Part shown: in pieces, positions 14,358-20,652 of the stretch
Layout: every line of letters begins with the position of its first letter
Position numbering within the stretch: the first letter of the stretch is position 1
Source of the DNA: a virus
Strand: one strand, 5' to 3'
IMG/VR virus record: IMGVR_UViG_3300020438_000133
Span: 1-34,083 of that record
DNA length: 34,083 nt
The notes under the pieces: model-generated
What the model was told of the DNA's origin: nothing
Seen by the model: the letters and a program-made list of their open reading frames with translations, nothing else
The model's database searches: none
Translations under genes and position numbers: made by a program

Positions 14358-14804
14358 ATGAGAGAGCAATATGAAGGTTTAAGCGTTCTAGATGAGGATC
14401 CATTTAAGCACTACCTATATGAGATAGTAATGAATGGTGGTTCTGATGAGTTTATGGGCGATTACGATATGGGTACGTTGGAACGAATAGGCAGGCACGT
14501 ACTCGAATGCACGTCATCAGGGTTTATTCACCACTATAAAATGCATGGACATCAGCATCAGTACAACTTCGATCTATGGGTCGAAGAAACGTATGGAGAG
14601 AAACAGGCATTTCGGTTGAGGGAAATGAGTGGTTGTGACTGGCAGGAACAATTTTTCGTCATGAATGATGACGAAAAAGTTGATGCCGCGCTTTTAAGAA
14701 AAAATGAGTCGATGCCTGACGTTCACATGATGGCTCAGTGGACGGCTAAAGCCTGGAATTTTTATTCTGCTGATGATGGATCTCTAGTTATCGAAGGAGT
14801 GTAA
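14358..14804 (+). CDS. Hypothetical acidic protein
   Basis: 148 residues, acidic, rich in aromatic residues and His (FIHHYKMHGHQHQYNFDLWVEETYG, CDWQEQFFVMNDDEK, WTAKAWNFYSADDGSLVIEGV). No motif or family is recognised. The ribosome site is the third leader repeat, and a TATAGT promoter lies just upstream, so this is the first gene of a three-gene unit. The stop overlaps the next start by one base (TAATG). The mix of predicted helices and strands suggests a folded alpha/beta domain. An early regulatory or host-interaction role is inferred from location only. Confidence 0.7.
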   Translation: MREQYEGLSVLDEDPFKHYLYEIVMNGGSDEFMGDYDMGTLERIGRHVLECTSSGFIHHYKMHGHQHQYNFDLWVEETYGEKQAFRLREMSGCDWQEQFFVMNDDEKVDAALLRKNESMPDVHMMAQWTAKAWNFYSADDGSLVIEGV

Positions 14805-15121
14805 TGAAAGTTCATAAGGGTGAACAGAAACAAACAGTTATTGCCATGTATAAATCTGGGTACGAGATAGCGAAGATCACTGAGTTCGTGGATGTTGATC
14901 GATCTTCGATTTATCGGTGGTTAGATAATGCTGGAGTGCCGAGAGATCGAAGGAAAGTTGATAAGCGTATGCCGAGTAGAGCACAGATATTGCGTGAGAA
15001 TAAGGCGCTTAAAAAGCAGAACAAGATTCTGTTGGAGCAAGTTGACTTGAAGTTGATTAGCTCTAGAGAGTTGGCACTTGAAGTGTTACAGTCAGTGGAT
15101 CAGGCCAAGGAGGCATCATGA
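14804..15121 (+). CDS. HTH DNA-binding protein with coiled coil
   Basis: 105 residues. Residues 8-43 (QTVIAMYKSGYEIAKITEFVDVDRSSIYRWL) form a resolvase/transposase-type helix-turn-helix. The pattern 'Y..G.....I.......RSS.YRWL' is close to the Hin/IS-type HTH. Residues 58-84 (SRAQILRENKALKKQNKILLEQVD) form a leucine-zipper-like coiled coil, implying a dimer. No catalytic domain follows, so it is more likely a regulator than a recombinase. The gene at 20017 has the same layout. It lies in the middle of a three-gene unit and could act on the iterons just upstream. Confidence 0.72.
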   Translation: MKVHKGEQKQTVIAMYKSGYEIAKITEFVDVDRSSIYRWLDNAGVPRDRRKVDKRMPSRAQILRENKALKKQNKILLEQVDLKLISSRELALEVLQSVDQAKEAS

Positions 15122-15297
15122 GCGTTTATAAGAAATACACTTTGCTCATCCATGAAAATGGTGAAGACATGATGAACGCACCGACAATGCAAAACATTCT
15201 GAATGATTATTTCCAGAACAACGAAGAAGATTGTTATGCGAATACCTGGGTTCTTGAAGCTAAGTCCGAAGAAGTTGATGGGCCATCTCTCGATTGA
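15118..15297 (+). CDS. Small hypothetical protein (59 aa)
   Basis: The frame begins MSVYKKYTLLIHENGED and ends EAKSEEVDGPSLD. It starts at an ATGA overlap with the HTH gene and has AAGGAGG six bases before its ATG, a strong ribosome site. The short, acidic, possibly beta-alpha product has no family I recognise. It is the last gene of the cluster and is followed within ten bases by two stacked terminators. Confidence 0.68.
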   Translation: MSVYKKYTLLIHENGEDMMNAPTMQNILNDYFQNNEEDCYANTWVLEAKSEEVDGPSLD

Positions 15298-15305
15298 CCC
15301 GATAT

Positions 15306-15340
15306 CGTAGGAGACGCAAAATAACCTCCTACGGCTTTTT
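15306..15340 (+). terminator. Terminator 1, with an arm complementary to the leader repeats
   Basis: CGTAGGAG pairs with CTCCTACG around a 12-base loop and is followed by GCTTTTT. The right arm with its flank, CCTCCTACGGCT (15325-15336), is the exact reverse complement of AGCCGTAGGAGG, the core of the three leader repeats. Confidence 0.65.
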
Positions 15341-15348
15341 GCACTGGA

Positions 15349-15383
15349 CCTCATCTCTTCGGAGATGGGGTTCTTTCATTTTT
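15349..15383 (+). terminator. Terminator 2, UUCG tetraloop
   Basis: CCTCATCTC pairs with GAGATGGGG (nine pairs, one G-U) closed by TTCG and followed by TTCTTTCATTTTT. It backs up terminator 1 and separates the small-gene cluster from the next gene. Confidence 0.82.
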
Positions 15384-15405
15384 GGGACAACGTTCTTAAA
15401 GCATT

Positions 15406-15678
15406 ATGAGACGCTCCAATACTGGCGCTGCTGGATGGGCCGCAACGGTCGCTGTAGTAGTCGGCTATGACTTGTGGGCCGTGCTTAGCGAACATCAAAC
15501 TATGAGTGCCTACTTCGCTAGGCAAATAGCTGATCCGCGAAGGAGGACACTGTTGGGACTCGTGTGGTCGCTGCTCACTTGGCATCTATTCGGTGGGCGA
15601 CCTGATCCATTGAAGATCAGCTCGAATCTCAGCTCACAACACTACGCGACAGGCCCAAAGTCTCCATCCAAACTCTGA
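15406..15678 (+). CDS. Small two-helix membrane protein
   Basis: 90 residues. Helix 1 is about 9-27 (AGWAATVAVVVGYDLWAVL) and helix 2 about 47-63 (RTLLGLVWSLLTWHLFG), with a short loop carrying QTMSAYFARQ. The 'YDLWA....QT.S..F......R......W....HLFG..P' layout resembles a family of small membrane proteins common in actinobacteriophages, of unknown function. The ribosome site is weak. The end of the gene runs convergently into the lysozyme-like gene by 45 bases. Superinfection exclusion or lysis control would be plausible, but nothing here shows either. Confidence 0.62.
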   Translation: MRRSNTGAAGWAATVAVVVGYDLWAVLSEHQTMSAYFARQIADPRRRTLLGLVWSLLTWHLFGGRPDPLKISSNLSSQHYATGPKSPSKL

Positions 15679-16002
15679 CCAGAGCGAGTACGCCCAAGAA
15701 GTATTTACATTCAGGTCGAATCGGTTAGCCCAACGTTCTTCGCCCATAGCTTCACGTTGCCAATATTCATTTAATTGAAAGATACCGTTGTCGAATCCAT
15801 TGAATGCGAACTGGTTGAATTGCGATTCGCACTCAACAATTCTTAAGGCGTTCGAGCACTCGTCCGAGAAGTAATTACAGACCACCGCGCTGATATGTGT
15901 TTCCGCTGGAGGTTCAGCTTGAACTCCAGCGAAGTCGATTAAGGCCCAAAGCAGCATTCCCAACATAATGAGATCATACCTTGATATGTAGCGTGACATC
16001 AC
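15634..16002 (-). CDS. Secreted lysozyme-like (transglycosylase-type) protein
   Basis: 122 residues from a GTG; the next codon is ATG and may be the true start. Residues about 9-29 (YDLIMLGMLLWALIDFAGVQA) are a signal peptide or anchor with a possible cut after VQA. The domain that follows has ALRIVECES59QF, NGIFQLNEYW and LWSEFGWRLWACRV. This matches the small actinobacterial and actinophage lysozyme/SLT-like fold, in which the Glu of the CES motif cuts peptidoglycan. The three Cys fit disulfides outside the cell. It is separate from the amidase cassette and lies alone on the minus strand, so it could act at infection, in lysogeny or at lysis. Confidence 0.7.
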   Translation of the reverse strand: MMSRYISRYDLIMLGMLLWALIDFAGVQAEPPAETHISAVVCNYFSDECSNALRIVECESQFNQFAFNGFDNGIFQLNEYWQREAMGEERWANRFDLNVNTSWAYSLWSEFGWRLWACRVVL

Positions 16003-16010
16003 GATATAGT
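15981..16010 (+). promoter_or_regulatory. Promoter with palindrome in the spacer
   Basis: TTGATA, an 18-base spacer and TATAGT form a near-consensus promoter. The spacer holds the perfect inverted repeat CGTGA-CA-TCACG (15992-16003). It shares GATGTCACGCT, on the other strand, with the operator at 20520. It also covers the start codon of the divergent lysozyme-like gene, so a bound repressor could silence both directions. Confidence 0.55.
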
Positions 16011-16032
16011 TTTGTTCAGGGAAAGGGAACGC

Positions 16033-16278
16033 ATGAACTCACTACATGGAACTCAACAACGTTGGGAAGAAGATTGTCGCTGCAACTTGTGCGTGTCAGC
16101 TCACAGATCCTTTATGAACTCGCAACGACGTAAAGGCATCTACCGAGTCAGTCAGCATGCGAGAAATTCATCGGAGTCCACCCAACCCAAAAGAGAACGG
16201 TTCCAAAAAGATTTGGAACTGAGAAACAACCCCGACTGTTTAACTCGCGGGGAAATCATGAGAGCTAGGGGATATTGA
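16033..16278 (+). CDS. Small zinc-binding protein with HGT...CRC..C motif
   Basis: 81 residues from the ATG with AAAGGG five bases upstream; an in-frame TTG seven codons earlier overlaps the promoter and is unlikely. HGTQQRWEEDCRCNLCVSAHRSFMNSQRRK matches the 'HGT...Y..GCRC..C..A......RR' signature of small proteins found very often in actinobacteria and their phages, probably metal- and nucleic-acid-binding. The C-terminus is basic and polar and ends TRGEIMRARGY. It is the first gene of a plus-strand run and overlaps the next start by one base (TGATG). Confidence 0.68.
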   Translation: MNSLHGTQQRWEEDCRCNLCVSAHRSFMNSQRRKGIYRVSQHARNSSESTQPKRERFQKDLELRNNPDCLTRGEIMRARGY

Positions 16279-16622
16279 TGGAACTTTTAGTCGCTCTATA
16301 TTTTTGGATGATCGTCATTGGTGGTCCGATAGCAATCGCCCAATTCTTTGCGCAAAGATATTGGAAAAGAGTTGCCACCCGAGAACTACAGAAAAGCAAC
16401 CTCTATCGTCAAGCCGAGCACGCTGCTGCTCAACGACTAAACAACATTTCTTTATGCGGAGTGTGCTCAACCCCTTTCACCTCACAAGAAGAAGCTGAAC
16501 AGCATCTAACTTACTCAGGGAAAAAAGTTCATTCTCACTGCTGCGACCCGAAAACATGTCGCGCAGTCATGGACGAGTTGCGACCTGGCGGGACCTTTCC
16601 CGCCCGCTGGGTTGCAGCATGA
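16278..16622 (+). CDS. Membrane-anchored Cys/His-rich protein
   Basis: 114 residues from the ATG overlapping the upstream stop. Residues 2-26 (ELLVALYFWMIVIGGPIAIAQFFAQ) are one membrane helix, followed by a basic stretch (RYWKRVATRELQKSN) that should keep the rest inside the cell. The soluble part has LCGVCSTPF, then H...KVHSHCCDPKTC, which could bind one or two zinc ions. No family is recognised. A membrane-tethered zinc domain could be a signalling or exclusion factor, but this is inference. The next gene begins at an ATGA overlap. Confidence 0.62.
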   Translation: MELLVALYFWMIVIGGPIAIAQFFAQRYWKRVATRELQKSNLYRQAEHAAAQRLNNISLCGVCSTPFTSQEEAEQHLTYSGKKVHSHCCDPKTCRAVMDELRPGGTFPARWVAA

Positions 16623-16864
16623 TCTCAAAAGAAGTCGCAGTGAAGCTAGGCGACCTAGCTATACAGCAGGCTCAAGCGTTCGCCCATTTGACTGAGCTAG
16701 CCGAAGAGGCAGCATTGATCTGGGCAGATCTCAGCAGAGGATCAGATCCTTATCATCCGCTGCCCGACAACGTAGTGCGGCTACCGCTACGCGACACAAG
16801 TTTCGAGTTACATCCATCGAACTTCGAATGGAACTCAGAACCTCCTCCTGGTCCTCAGACCTAA
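16619..16864 (+). CDS. Hypothetical protein
   Basis: 81 residues starting MISKEVAVKLGDLAIQQAQ at an ATGA overlap with the preceding gene. An upstream in-frame ATG would lie deep inside that gene and is rejected. The N-terminal two thirds are helical and acidic (FAHLTELAEEAALIWADLSRG); the C-terminal third is extended and Pro-rich (HPLPDNVVRLPLRD, EPPPGPQT). No family is recognised. It lies in the run leading to the ParB-like gene, after which a 32-base gap follows. Confidence 0.55.
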   Translation: MISKEVAVKLGDLAIQQAQAFAHLTELAEEAALIWADLSRGSDPYHPLPDNVVRLPLRDTSFELHPSNFEWNSEPPPGPQT

Positions 16865-16896
16865 GGAACAAACAAAATAAACAAACAAAGGGAAAC

Positions 16897-17766
16897 ATGA
16901 TAGTTCAAGAAAATAATATTATTTCATACGAGACCACCGACATAACTCCCGAAGTTGCTTCGCAATGGCTCATGAAAAACATTGACAACAGGAAGCCATC
17001 TAAAGCGAAAATTAGGAAACTAGCTATCGACCTGAAAGAACAGAACTGGGTCGCTAACGCTGACGCAGTGAGATTCAACAGGAATGACGTTTTGATCGAT
17101 GGTCAACATCGCCTAATGGCAGTCGTTGAAAGTGGCGTCACAATCAAAAACGCTTTAGTGGCCCGAGGGCTTTCAGAAAAAGCTTACATAACCATCGACG
17201 ATGGAATCCCACGCCAAATGCATCAGTTCCTAGCGCACGCAAACTTGGGTACCGAACGTCGCCAAAAAGTTTTAGCTTACCTGATAGCCAACATGTGCTC
17301 CATAGAAAAAGAAGGATCACTCGCTGGCATAAAACATCACAAGCAGATCACCAAAAGCCAAATGAACAAATGGATCAAACTGCATGAAACTGAAGCAGTC
17401 GATGCCGTAATCAAAAGCTACATCGCTCAAGACGCGATACCTTTCGGCAGCCCATCGACAGGAACGAAATCATGGGCAGTAGCGATCTATCTGAGCACAC
17501 AACTGCATGGCGACCACACAGTGGACGATTTTTTGACTGGGTTAATTAACGGCAACGAAAATCCAGAAGATCCAAGAAACGTTTTGCGTCACTGGATGAT
17601 TAAACAAAACTCTGATCATGACAAGAACAAACAAAGGTCTTTGAGAAAGAACCTGACTGCGTTCAACAAATGTTTCAACGCCTATGTGTTGAAACAAGAC
17701 ATGAAGCGAATCAGATTGTCAAGAAACGAAGCCCTTCCTGAGCTGGTTGTACTCGAAGCAAGTTAG
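16897..17766 (+). CDS. ParB/sulfiredoxin-like phage protein
   Basis: 289 residues from the ATG with AAAGGG upstream; in-frame starts before it overlap the previous gene. ITPEVASQWLMKNIDNRKPSKAKIRKLAIDLKEQNW, then VLIDGQHRLMAVVESG and ALVARGLSEKAYITIDDGIPRQ, are diagnostic for the phage ParB-like family. The GQHR box at 69-72 corresponds to the nucleotide-binding GxxRR box of ParB. Members may bind or cut DNA or use CTP. True plasmid partition seems unlikely, because no ParA and no parS-like site are seen. The C-terminal 150 residues are helical and basic. The gene lies just before attP, so lysogeny control or DNA modification are both possible roles. Confidence 0.72.
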   Translation: MIVQENNIISYETTDITPEVASQWLMKNIDNRKPSKAKIRKLAIDLKEQNWVANADAVRFNRNDVLIDGQHRLMAVVESGVTIKNALVARGLSEKAYITIDDGIPRQMHQFLAHANLGTERRQKVLAYLIANMCSIEKEGSLAGIKHHKQITKSQMNKWIKLHETEAVDAVIKSYIAQDAIPFGSPSTGTKSWAVAIYLSTQLHGDHTVDDFLTGLINGNENPEDPRNVLRHWMIKQNSDHDKNKQRSLRKNLTAFNKCFNAYVLKQDMKRIRLSRNEALPELVVLEAS

Positions 17767-17872
17767 GCGGCGAGAGCCGCCGAACGAGCCGACTCATCCC
17801 AATGATTGATCGCACAACTATTTCTGTGCTAAATTTATTATCACATTAAATTTCGATCTAGGGATGAGTCGG
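17766..17872 (+). repeat. Hairpin and 12-base inverted repeat next to attP
   Basis: GGCGGC-GAGA-GCCGCC (17766-17781) follows the ParB-like stop directly. CCGACTCATCCC (17789-17800) is then repeated inverted, perfectly, as GGGATGAGTCGG (17861-17872) across an AT-rich 60-base interval. Neither is followed by a T run, so these are more likely integrase or structural sites than terminators. Confidence 0.6.
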
Positions 17873-17875
17873 TGA

Positions 17876-17908
17876 GAGGTCAGGGGTTCAATTCCCCTTA
17901 GCTCCACA
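17876..17908 (+). other. attP core: 3' end of a tRNA gene, probably tRNA-Ala
   Basis: The sequence reads as the right half of a tRNA: variable loop AGGTC, T-arm AGGGG-TTCAATT-CCCCT (17882-17898), acceptor strand TAGCTCC and discriminator A (17906). T at position 70 and A73 fit alanine tRNA, whose G3-U70 pair gives identity. No 5' half is present. A lone tRNA 3' end 52 bases before an integrase gene is the classic phage attachment core, which restores the host tRNA on insertion. TTTGA occurs three times just downstream (17913-17933) and could be arm-type integrase sites. Confidence 0.82.
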
Positions 17909-17959
17909 TTGCTTTGACTTTGATCGTTTTTGATGTTTTTTCAGTAAATCATCGGGAAA

Positions 17960-18979
17960 GTGAGAAAAGTTATGATCACGAAAAAGGCGTCTTTTGGCGA
18001 CTTATTTGGCGAGTACATGGATGAGAGCAGGGTCGCTAGGCAGCGTGCTAGGACGTCGCTTACGGCTTATCGGACTGTGCTGTTGCAATGGGATAGGTGG
18101 TGTTCGGAGAATGGGGTTGATCCTTTATTTCCTGACAGGTTGGAGCCGTACAATTTTTTTCAACGTGGGAGGCATCGAAGGAGTGGCAGGAACTCTCCTC
18201 CTTCGGATTCGACTCAGCGGAGAGAGTTTTATGCTTTGAAATCGTTCTTTCAATGGATGGACGATTTTAAGGATTTGGGTAAGAATCCTTTGAGAGGCGC
18301 TCAGCCGGTTCCGACGAAACTTTCGAAACCGAAGCCGGTTCCTTTAGAGATCTTTTATAAGCATGCTTTAGATACTGATCTGGGTGATCCTTTAAGGATC
18401 TGTTTGGGACTGGGCTGGTGGATGGGTTTGCGTCGAGCTGAGATGGCAGGGTTACGTTGTGACGCTTTAAGCGTTGATGACATGGGTGAGCCGACGATGA
18501 CTTTTGAGCGTAAGCGAACGCGAGCTGGCATTAATATTCGGGAGCATCAATATCAGGTTCCTGCGAGGAAGCTCGCGAGGGATCATGATGGTAAGGGGTT
18601 TCAGGCTACCGAGTTTTTGGATTGGTGGATTGAAGCGATTGAGCGTCATTGCGAAAAGAATAAGCGGAGTTCCTCAGTTTCTTTTGTTCCGAATTTGGGT
18701 GCGAACTCATTAAGGGATGAAGGTCCGACTCCCCGACAGGTTTCTTATCTGTTTGGGAACGCTTATGAATATCGAACGCCGTTACCTTTTACTCCTCATC
18801 AGTTGCGTCATAGTTTTGCAACTAATTTGGCTCGACTTTTGGCAGCGGATGCTTATGAAGATTCGGAGCTTATGTGGCTGATGGGTCACCTGAATTACAC
18901 GACTACAACAAAATATTATGATGCGGGTGAGGCATTGGCTCAAAAAAACGCCGCATCACGAAGTCAGGATGTGGCATGA
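17960..18979 (+). CDS. int: Tyrosine-family integrase
   Basis: 339 residues from GTG; an ATG five codons on is an alternative. The N-terminal SAM-like core-binding domain spans about 10-110 (YMDESRVARQRARTSLTAYRTVLLQWDRWC). The catalytic domain shows R158 in GLRRAEMAGL, H280-Q-L-R283 in TPHQLRHSFATNL, H310 in LMGHLNYTTT and the Y319/Y320 nucleophile in KYYD. This is the full R-H-R-H-Y set. It should join attP to a host tRNA gene and, with an excision factor, reverse this. No separate excisionase is recognised; the small downstream HTH proteins are candidates. GC-skewed T-rich codon use begins here and continues in the repressor unit. The stop overlaps the next gene (ATGATG). Confidence 0.93.
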   Translation: MRKVMITKKASFGDLFGEYMDESRVARQRARTSLTAYRTVLLQWDRWCSENGVDPLFPDRLEPYNFFQRGRHRRSGRNSPPSDSTQRREFYALKSFFQWMDDFKDLGKNPLRGAQPVPTKLSKPKPVPLEIFYKHALDTDLGDPLRICLGLGWWMGLRRAEMAGLRCDALSVDDMGEPTMTFERKRTRAGINIREHQYQVPARKLARDHDGKGFQATEFLDWWIEAIERHCEKNKRSSSVSFVPNLGANSLRDEGPTPRQVSYLFGNAYEYRTPLPFTPHQLRHSFATNLARLLAADAYEDSELMWLMGHLNYTTTTKYYDAGEALAQKNAASRSQDVA

Positions 18980-19434
18980 TGTCGGCAGACAGTAATGAAA
19001 ACGATTTTTACTACTGCTACAACTTTGATGGCGAAAGGGAAGATATGGGAAGCTCTGAAGCGAAAGAGGGGGTGACTCATCAAATTGGAAAGCTGTTGAA
19101 ACAACGGCGAATCAACGATAACCAAACTGTTTGGGAGGCAGCTCATGCTTTGAATATGGATTGGAATACGTATAGCCGATATGAGCGAGGGGGTTATATC
19201 CCGACTGTCAACATAAAAAAGTTCGCAGATTGTTTGGGATGCCCTCCAGCCGCTTTGACTGGCTCAATACCATTAGCGGACTCTGATAGAGATTTGATGG
19301 CCGCAAGGTTAGATCAGGAAGTCAAGCGAAATCGGATGATACAAAAAGACGCTCAAGCGTTTATTGTTCGCTGGAATAAAATCATTTCAGATGAGTTGGA
19401 ACAGAGCGAGAGGTCTAACAATGCAGAGTCTTGA
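18976..19434 (+). CDS. XRE-family repressor-like protein
   Basis: 152 residues. Residues about 35-97 are an HTH_XRE domain: THQIGKLLKQRRINDNQTVWEAAHALNMDWNTYSRYERGGYIP...FADCLGCPPAALTG. A 30-residue acidic arm with several Tyr precedes it and a basic helix follows. There is no peptidase S24 domain, so induction would not be by LexA-type self-cleavage. It is translationally linked to the integrase (overlapping ATG/stop), and its own stop overlaps the next gene by 14 bases. It is the best candidate for the lysogeny repressor acting on the palindrome at 20520. Confidence 0.78.
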   Translation: MMSADSNENDFYYCYNFDGEREDMGSSEAKEGVTHQIGKLLKQRRINDNQTVWEAAHALNMDWNTYSRYERGGYIPTVNIKKFADCLGCPPAALTGSIPLADSDRDLMAARLDQEVKRNRMIQKDAQAFIVRWNKIISDELEQSERSNNAES

Positions 19435-20020
19435 ACTTCTAGAGAGCACTCTTCAGGGAATGGAGAGAACTCACTATGTTATGATGCAGGAAATTGAGCA
19501 GATGTTCGCGACTTTGTTTGAGGTAGGAGCGATGGATGTCGTTTTTCTATTTGAGCACTCTGACAGAATTTTCGCTACCAATAAACAATTAGATCCTGAG
19601 AACCATCGGAAGCTTGTTTTGGGGGATCTATATGTTAATGATTATCCGAACAGTCGTTTTATGGATGTGGTTGGCGAGCCGAGACTGGCTCGGGATGTGC
19701 AAGCCAAAACGTTGGTTTATTCAAATGAGTCATTTTTTCGAGGCGCATTAATATATCGGTATGCTCCGAATAAGCTGATGTGCATGGGAGCCAATTTGGA
19801 TCCTGGGCGTTGGGAAGTGATAGCTGAGCGATGCAGCCGAGTTAACGCTGCCGCAGCAAAAGAAGAATTAAAAGATGAACCGCTAAAACATATGAGTAGC
19901 ATCCTGAGCTTATGTGTGTCAGTGCTAGCGCGACAAGGGCTGCTGGATTTTGATGATTCTAAAGCTATTGTCGCCGAGCTGGGCGACTCCATGACAGAAG
20001 AATGGGATGATGAATTATGA
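19421..20020 (+). CDS. Hypothetical protein of the immunity operon
   Basis: 199 residues from an ATG with GAGAGG upstream, overlapping the end of the repressor gene by 14 bases. A long helical N-terminus (ESTLQGMERTHYVMMQEIEQMFATLFEVGAMDVVF) leads into a mixed alpha/beta domain (LFEHSDRIFATNKQ, FFRGALIYRYAPNKLMCMGANLD) and a helical C-terminus. No family is recognised. The segment between could be a small ligand-sensing domain, as partners of repressors often are, but no defining motif is seen. It ends at an ATGA overlap with a coiled-coil HTH gene, so three regulatory-type genes are made together. Confidence 0.6.
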   Translation: MQSLELLESTLQGMERTHYVMMQEIEQMFATLFEVGAMDVVFLFEHSDRIFATNKQLDPENHRKLVLGDLYVNDYPNSRFMDVVGEPRLARDVQAKTLVYSNESFFRGALIYRYAPNKLMCMGANLDPGRWEVIAERCSRVNAAAAKEELKDEPLKHMSSILSLCVSVLARQGLLDFDDSKAIVAELGDSMTEEWDDEL

Positions 20021-20427
20021 AAATATTGACTTCATTACAAATTAGAAAGTTGTCTCAAAAAGAATTAGTTGCTTACGCTATTGAACTTTATAACAATGAT
20101 GTTCCTGTCGCCGATGTCGTGGAGGCAACCGGCGTGACGAGGACAAGGCTTTATAATAATTTGGCTAAGCAGGGGTTAGCTCCTAATAGGCAGCTATCTA
20201 GTGTTCGGGTTGAGTCTGAAGCTGCTGAAAAGCAGCATAAAGAAACAGTGGATTCTCTTAGAGAAGAAATTGGGGTTCTGAAATATCTTCTCCGAGAGAA
20301 AGAGTCGGAGGTCGAAGATCTATGGGCGACTGTTTCTGAGCTGAAAAAAAGAGTGGCAGGGAAAGCTAAAACAACATCCATCGAAGCGGGAACAATTAAG
20401 GTAGCTAAACGAAAAAAAATACAATAA
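20017..20427 (+). CDS. HTH protein with long coiled coil
   Basis: 136 residues. Residues 26-53 (NNDVPVADVVEATGVTRTRLYNNL) are a helix-turn-helix, and about 65-113 (ETVDSLREEIGVLKYLLREKESEVEDLWATVSELKKRV) are a long coiled coil, followed by a basic tail. It has the same architecture as the gene at 14804, although the sequences differ. It starts at an ATGA overlap and is the last gene of the integrase-repressor unit, ending 24 bases before a strong terminator. It may bind DNA as a dimer. A role in excision or in switching between lysogeny and lytic growth is a guess from position. Confidence 0.68.
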   Translation: MKILTSLQIRKLSQKELVAYAIELYNNDVPVADVVEATGVTRTRLYNNLAKQGLAPNRQLSSVRVESEAAEKQHKETVDSLREEIGVLKYLLREKESEVEDLWATVSELKKRVAGKAKTTSIEAGTIKVAKRKKIQ

Positions 20428-20451
20428 ACAATTAGCGCTTTCTCTTTAAGG

Positions 20452-20491
20452 AGCCTCCTCCCGAACATCGGGCGGGGGCTTCTTCTTTTTT
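20452..20491 (+). terminator. Strong intrinsic terminator of the immunity unit
   Basis: AGCCTCCTCCCGA pairs with TCGGGCGGGGGCT (twelve of thirteen pairs, one G-U) around ACA and is followed by TCTTCTTTTTT. It cleanly separates the integrase-repressor unit from the replication operon. Confidence 0.9.
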
Positions 20492-20506
20492 GTTCGAGTA
20501 CATCTT

Positions 20507-20548
20507 CGTGACATATGCTTGACATCGTGCGATGTCACGCTGTACCCT
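20507..20548 (+). promoter_or_regulatory. Early promoter with palindromic operator
   Basis: TTGACA (20519-20524), 18 bases and TACCCT form a promoter. Its spacer and -35 box overlap the perfect palindrome TGACATCG-TG-CGATGTCA (20520-20537). A further half-site CGTGACAT (20507-20514) pairs with ATGTCACG inside the element. This is the usual form of a phage repressor operator, placed to silence the replication operon. The XRE protein encoded 1.5 kb upstream is the natural candidate to bind it. Confidence 0.65.
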
Positions 20549-20583
20549 TTTTCATAATGATCGCGCGTGATCGTGATCAAATA

Positions 20584-20602
20584 ATGAGCCTTTGAGGCTC
20601 AT
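20584..20602 (+). repeat. Hairpin ATGAGCC-TTTGA-GGCTCAT
   Basis: Seven perfect pairs close a five-base loop in the untranslated leader of the replication operon. Only AAAAAG follows, so it is not a normal terminator. It could be an RNA control or stability element. Confidence 0.5.
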
Positions 20603-20610
20603 AAAAAGAT

Positions 20611-20630
20611 TAGATCGCGATCGCGATCTA
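20611..20630. repeat. Perfect 20-base GATC-rich palindrome
   Basis: TAGATCGCGATCGCGATCTA is fully self-complementary and holds three GATC sites. Its first 16 bases recur at 12203-12218 in the other large control region, and CGCGATCTA occurs again at 12312. It lies 23 bases before the first gene of the replication operon. Confidence 0.7.
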
Positions 20631-20652
20631 CGCAGCTAGGGAAAGAGCAGCA

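Noticed and set aside
16897-17766. Plasmid-type partition system (phage-plasmid)
   Set aside because: The ParB-like gene has no ParA partner and no parS-like site is seen. The integrase and tRNA-type attP argue for integration instead.
17861-17908. A complete tRNA or tmRNA gene
   Set aside because: Only the T-arm, variable loop and 3' acceptor strand are present. No matching 5' acceptor (GGGGCTA-like), D-arm or anticodon arm precedes it. The TAGCTCC end fits alanine tRNA better than tmRNA, which normally ends CAGCTCC.
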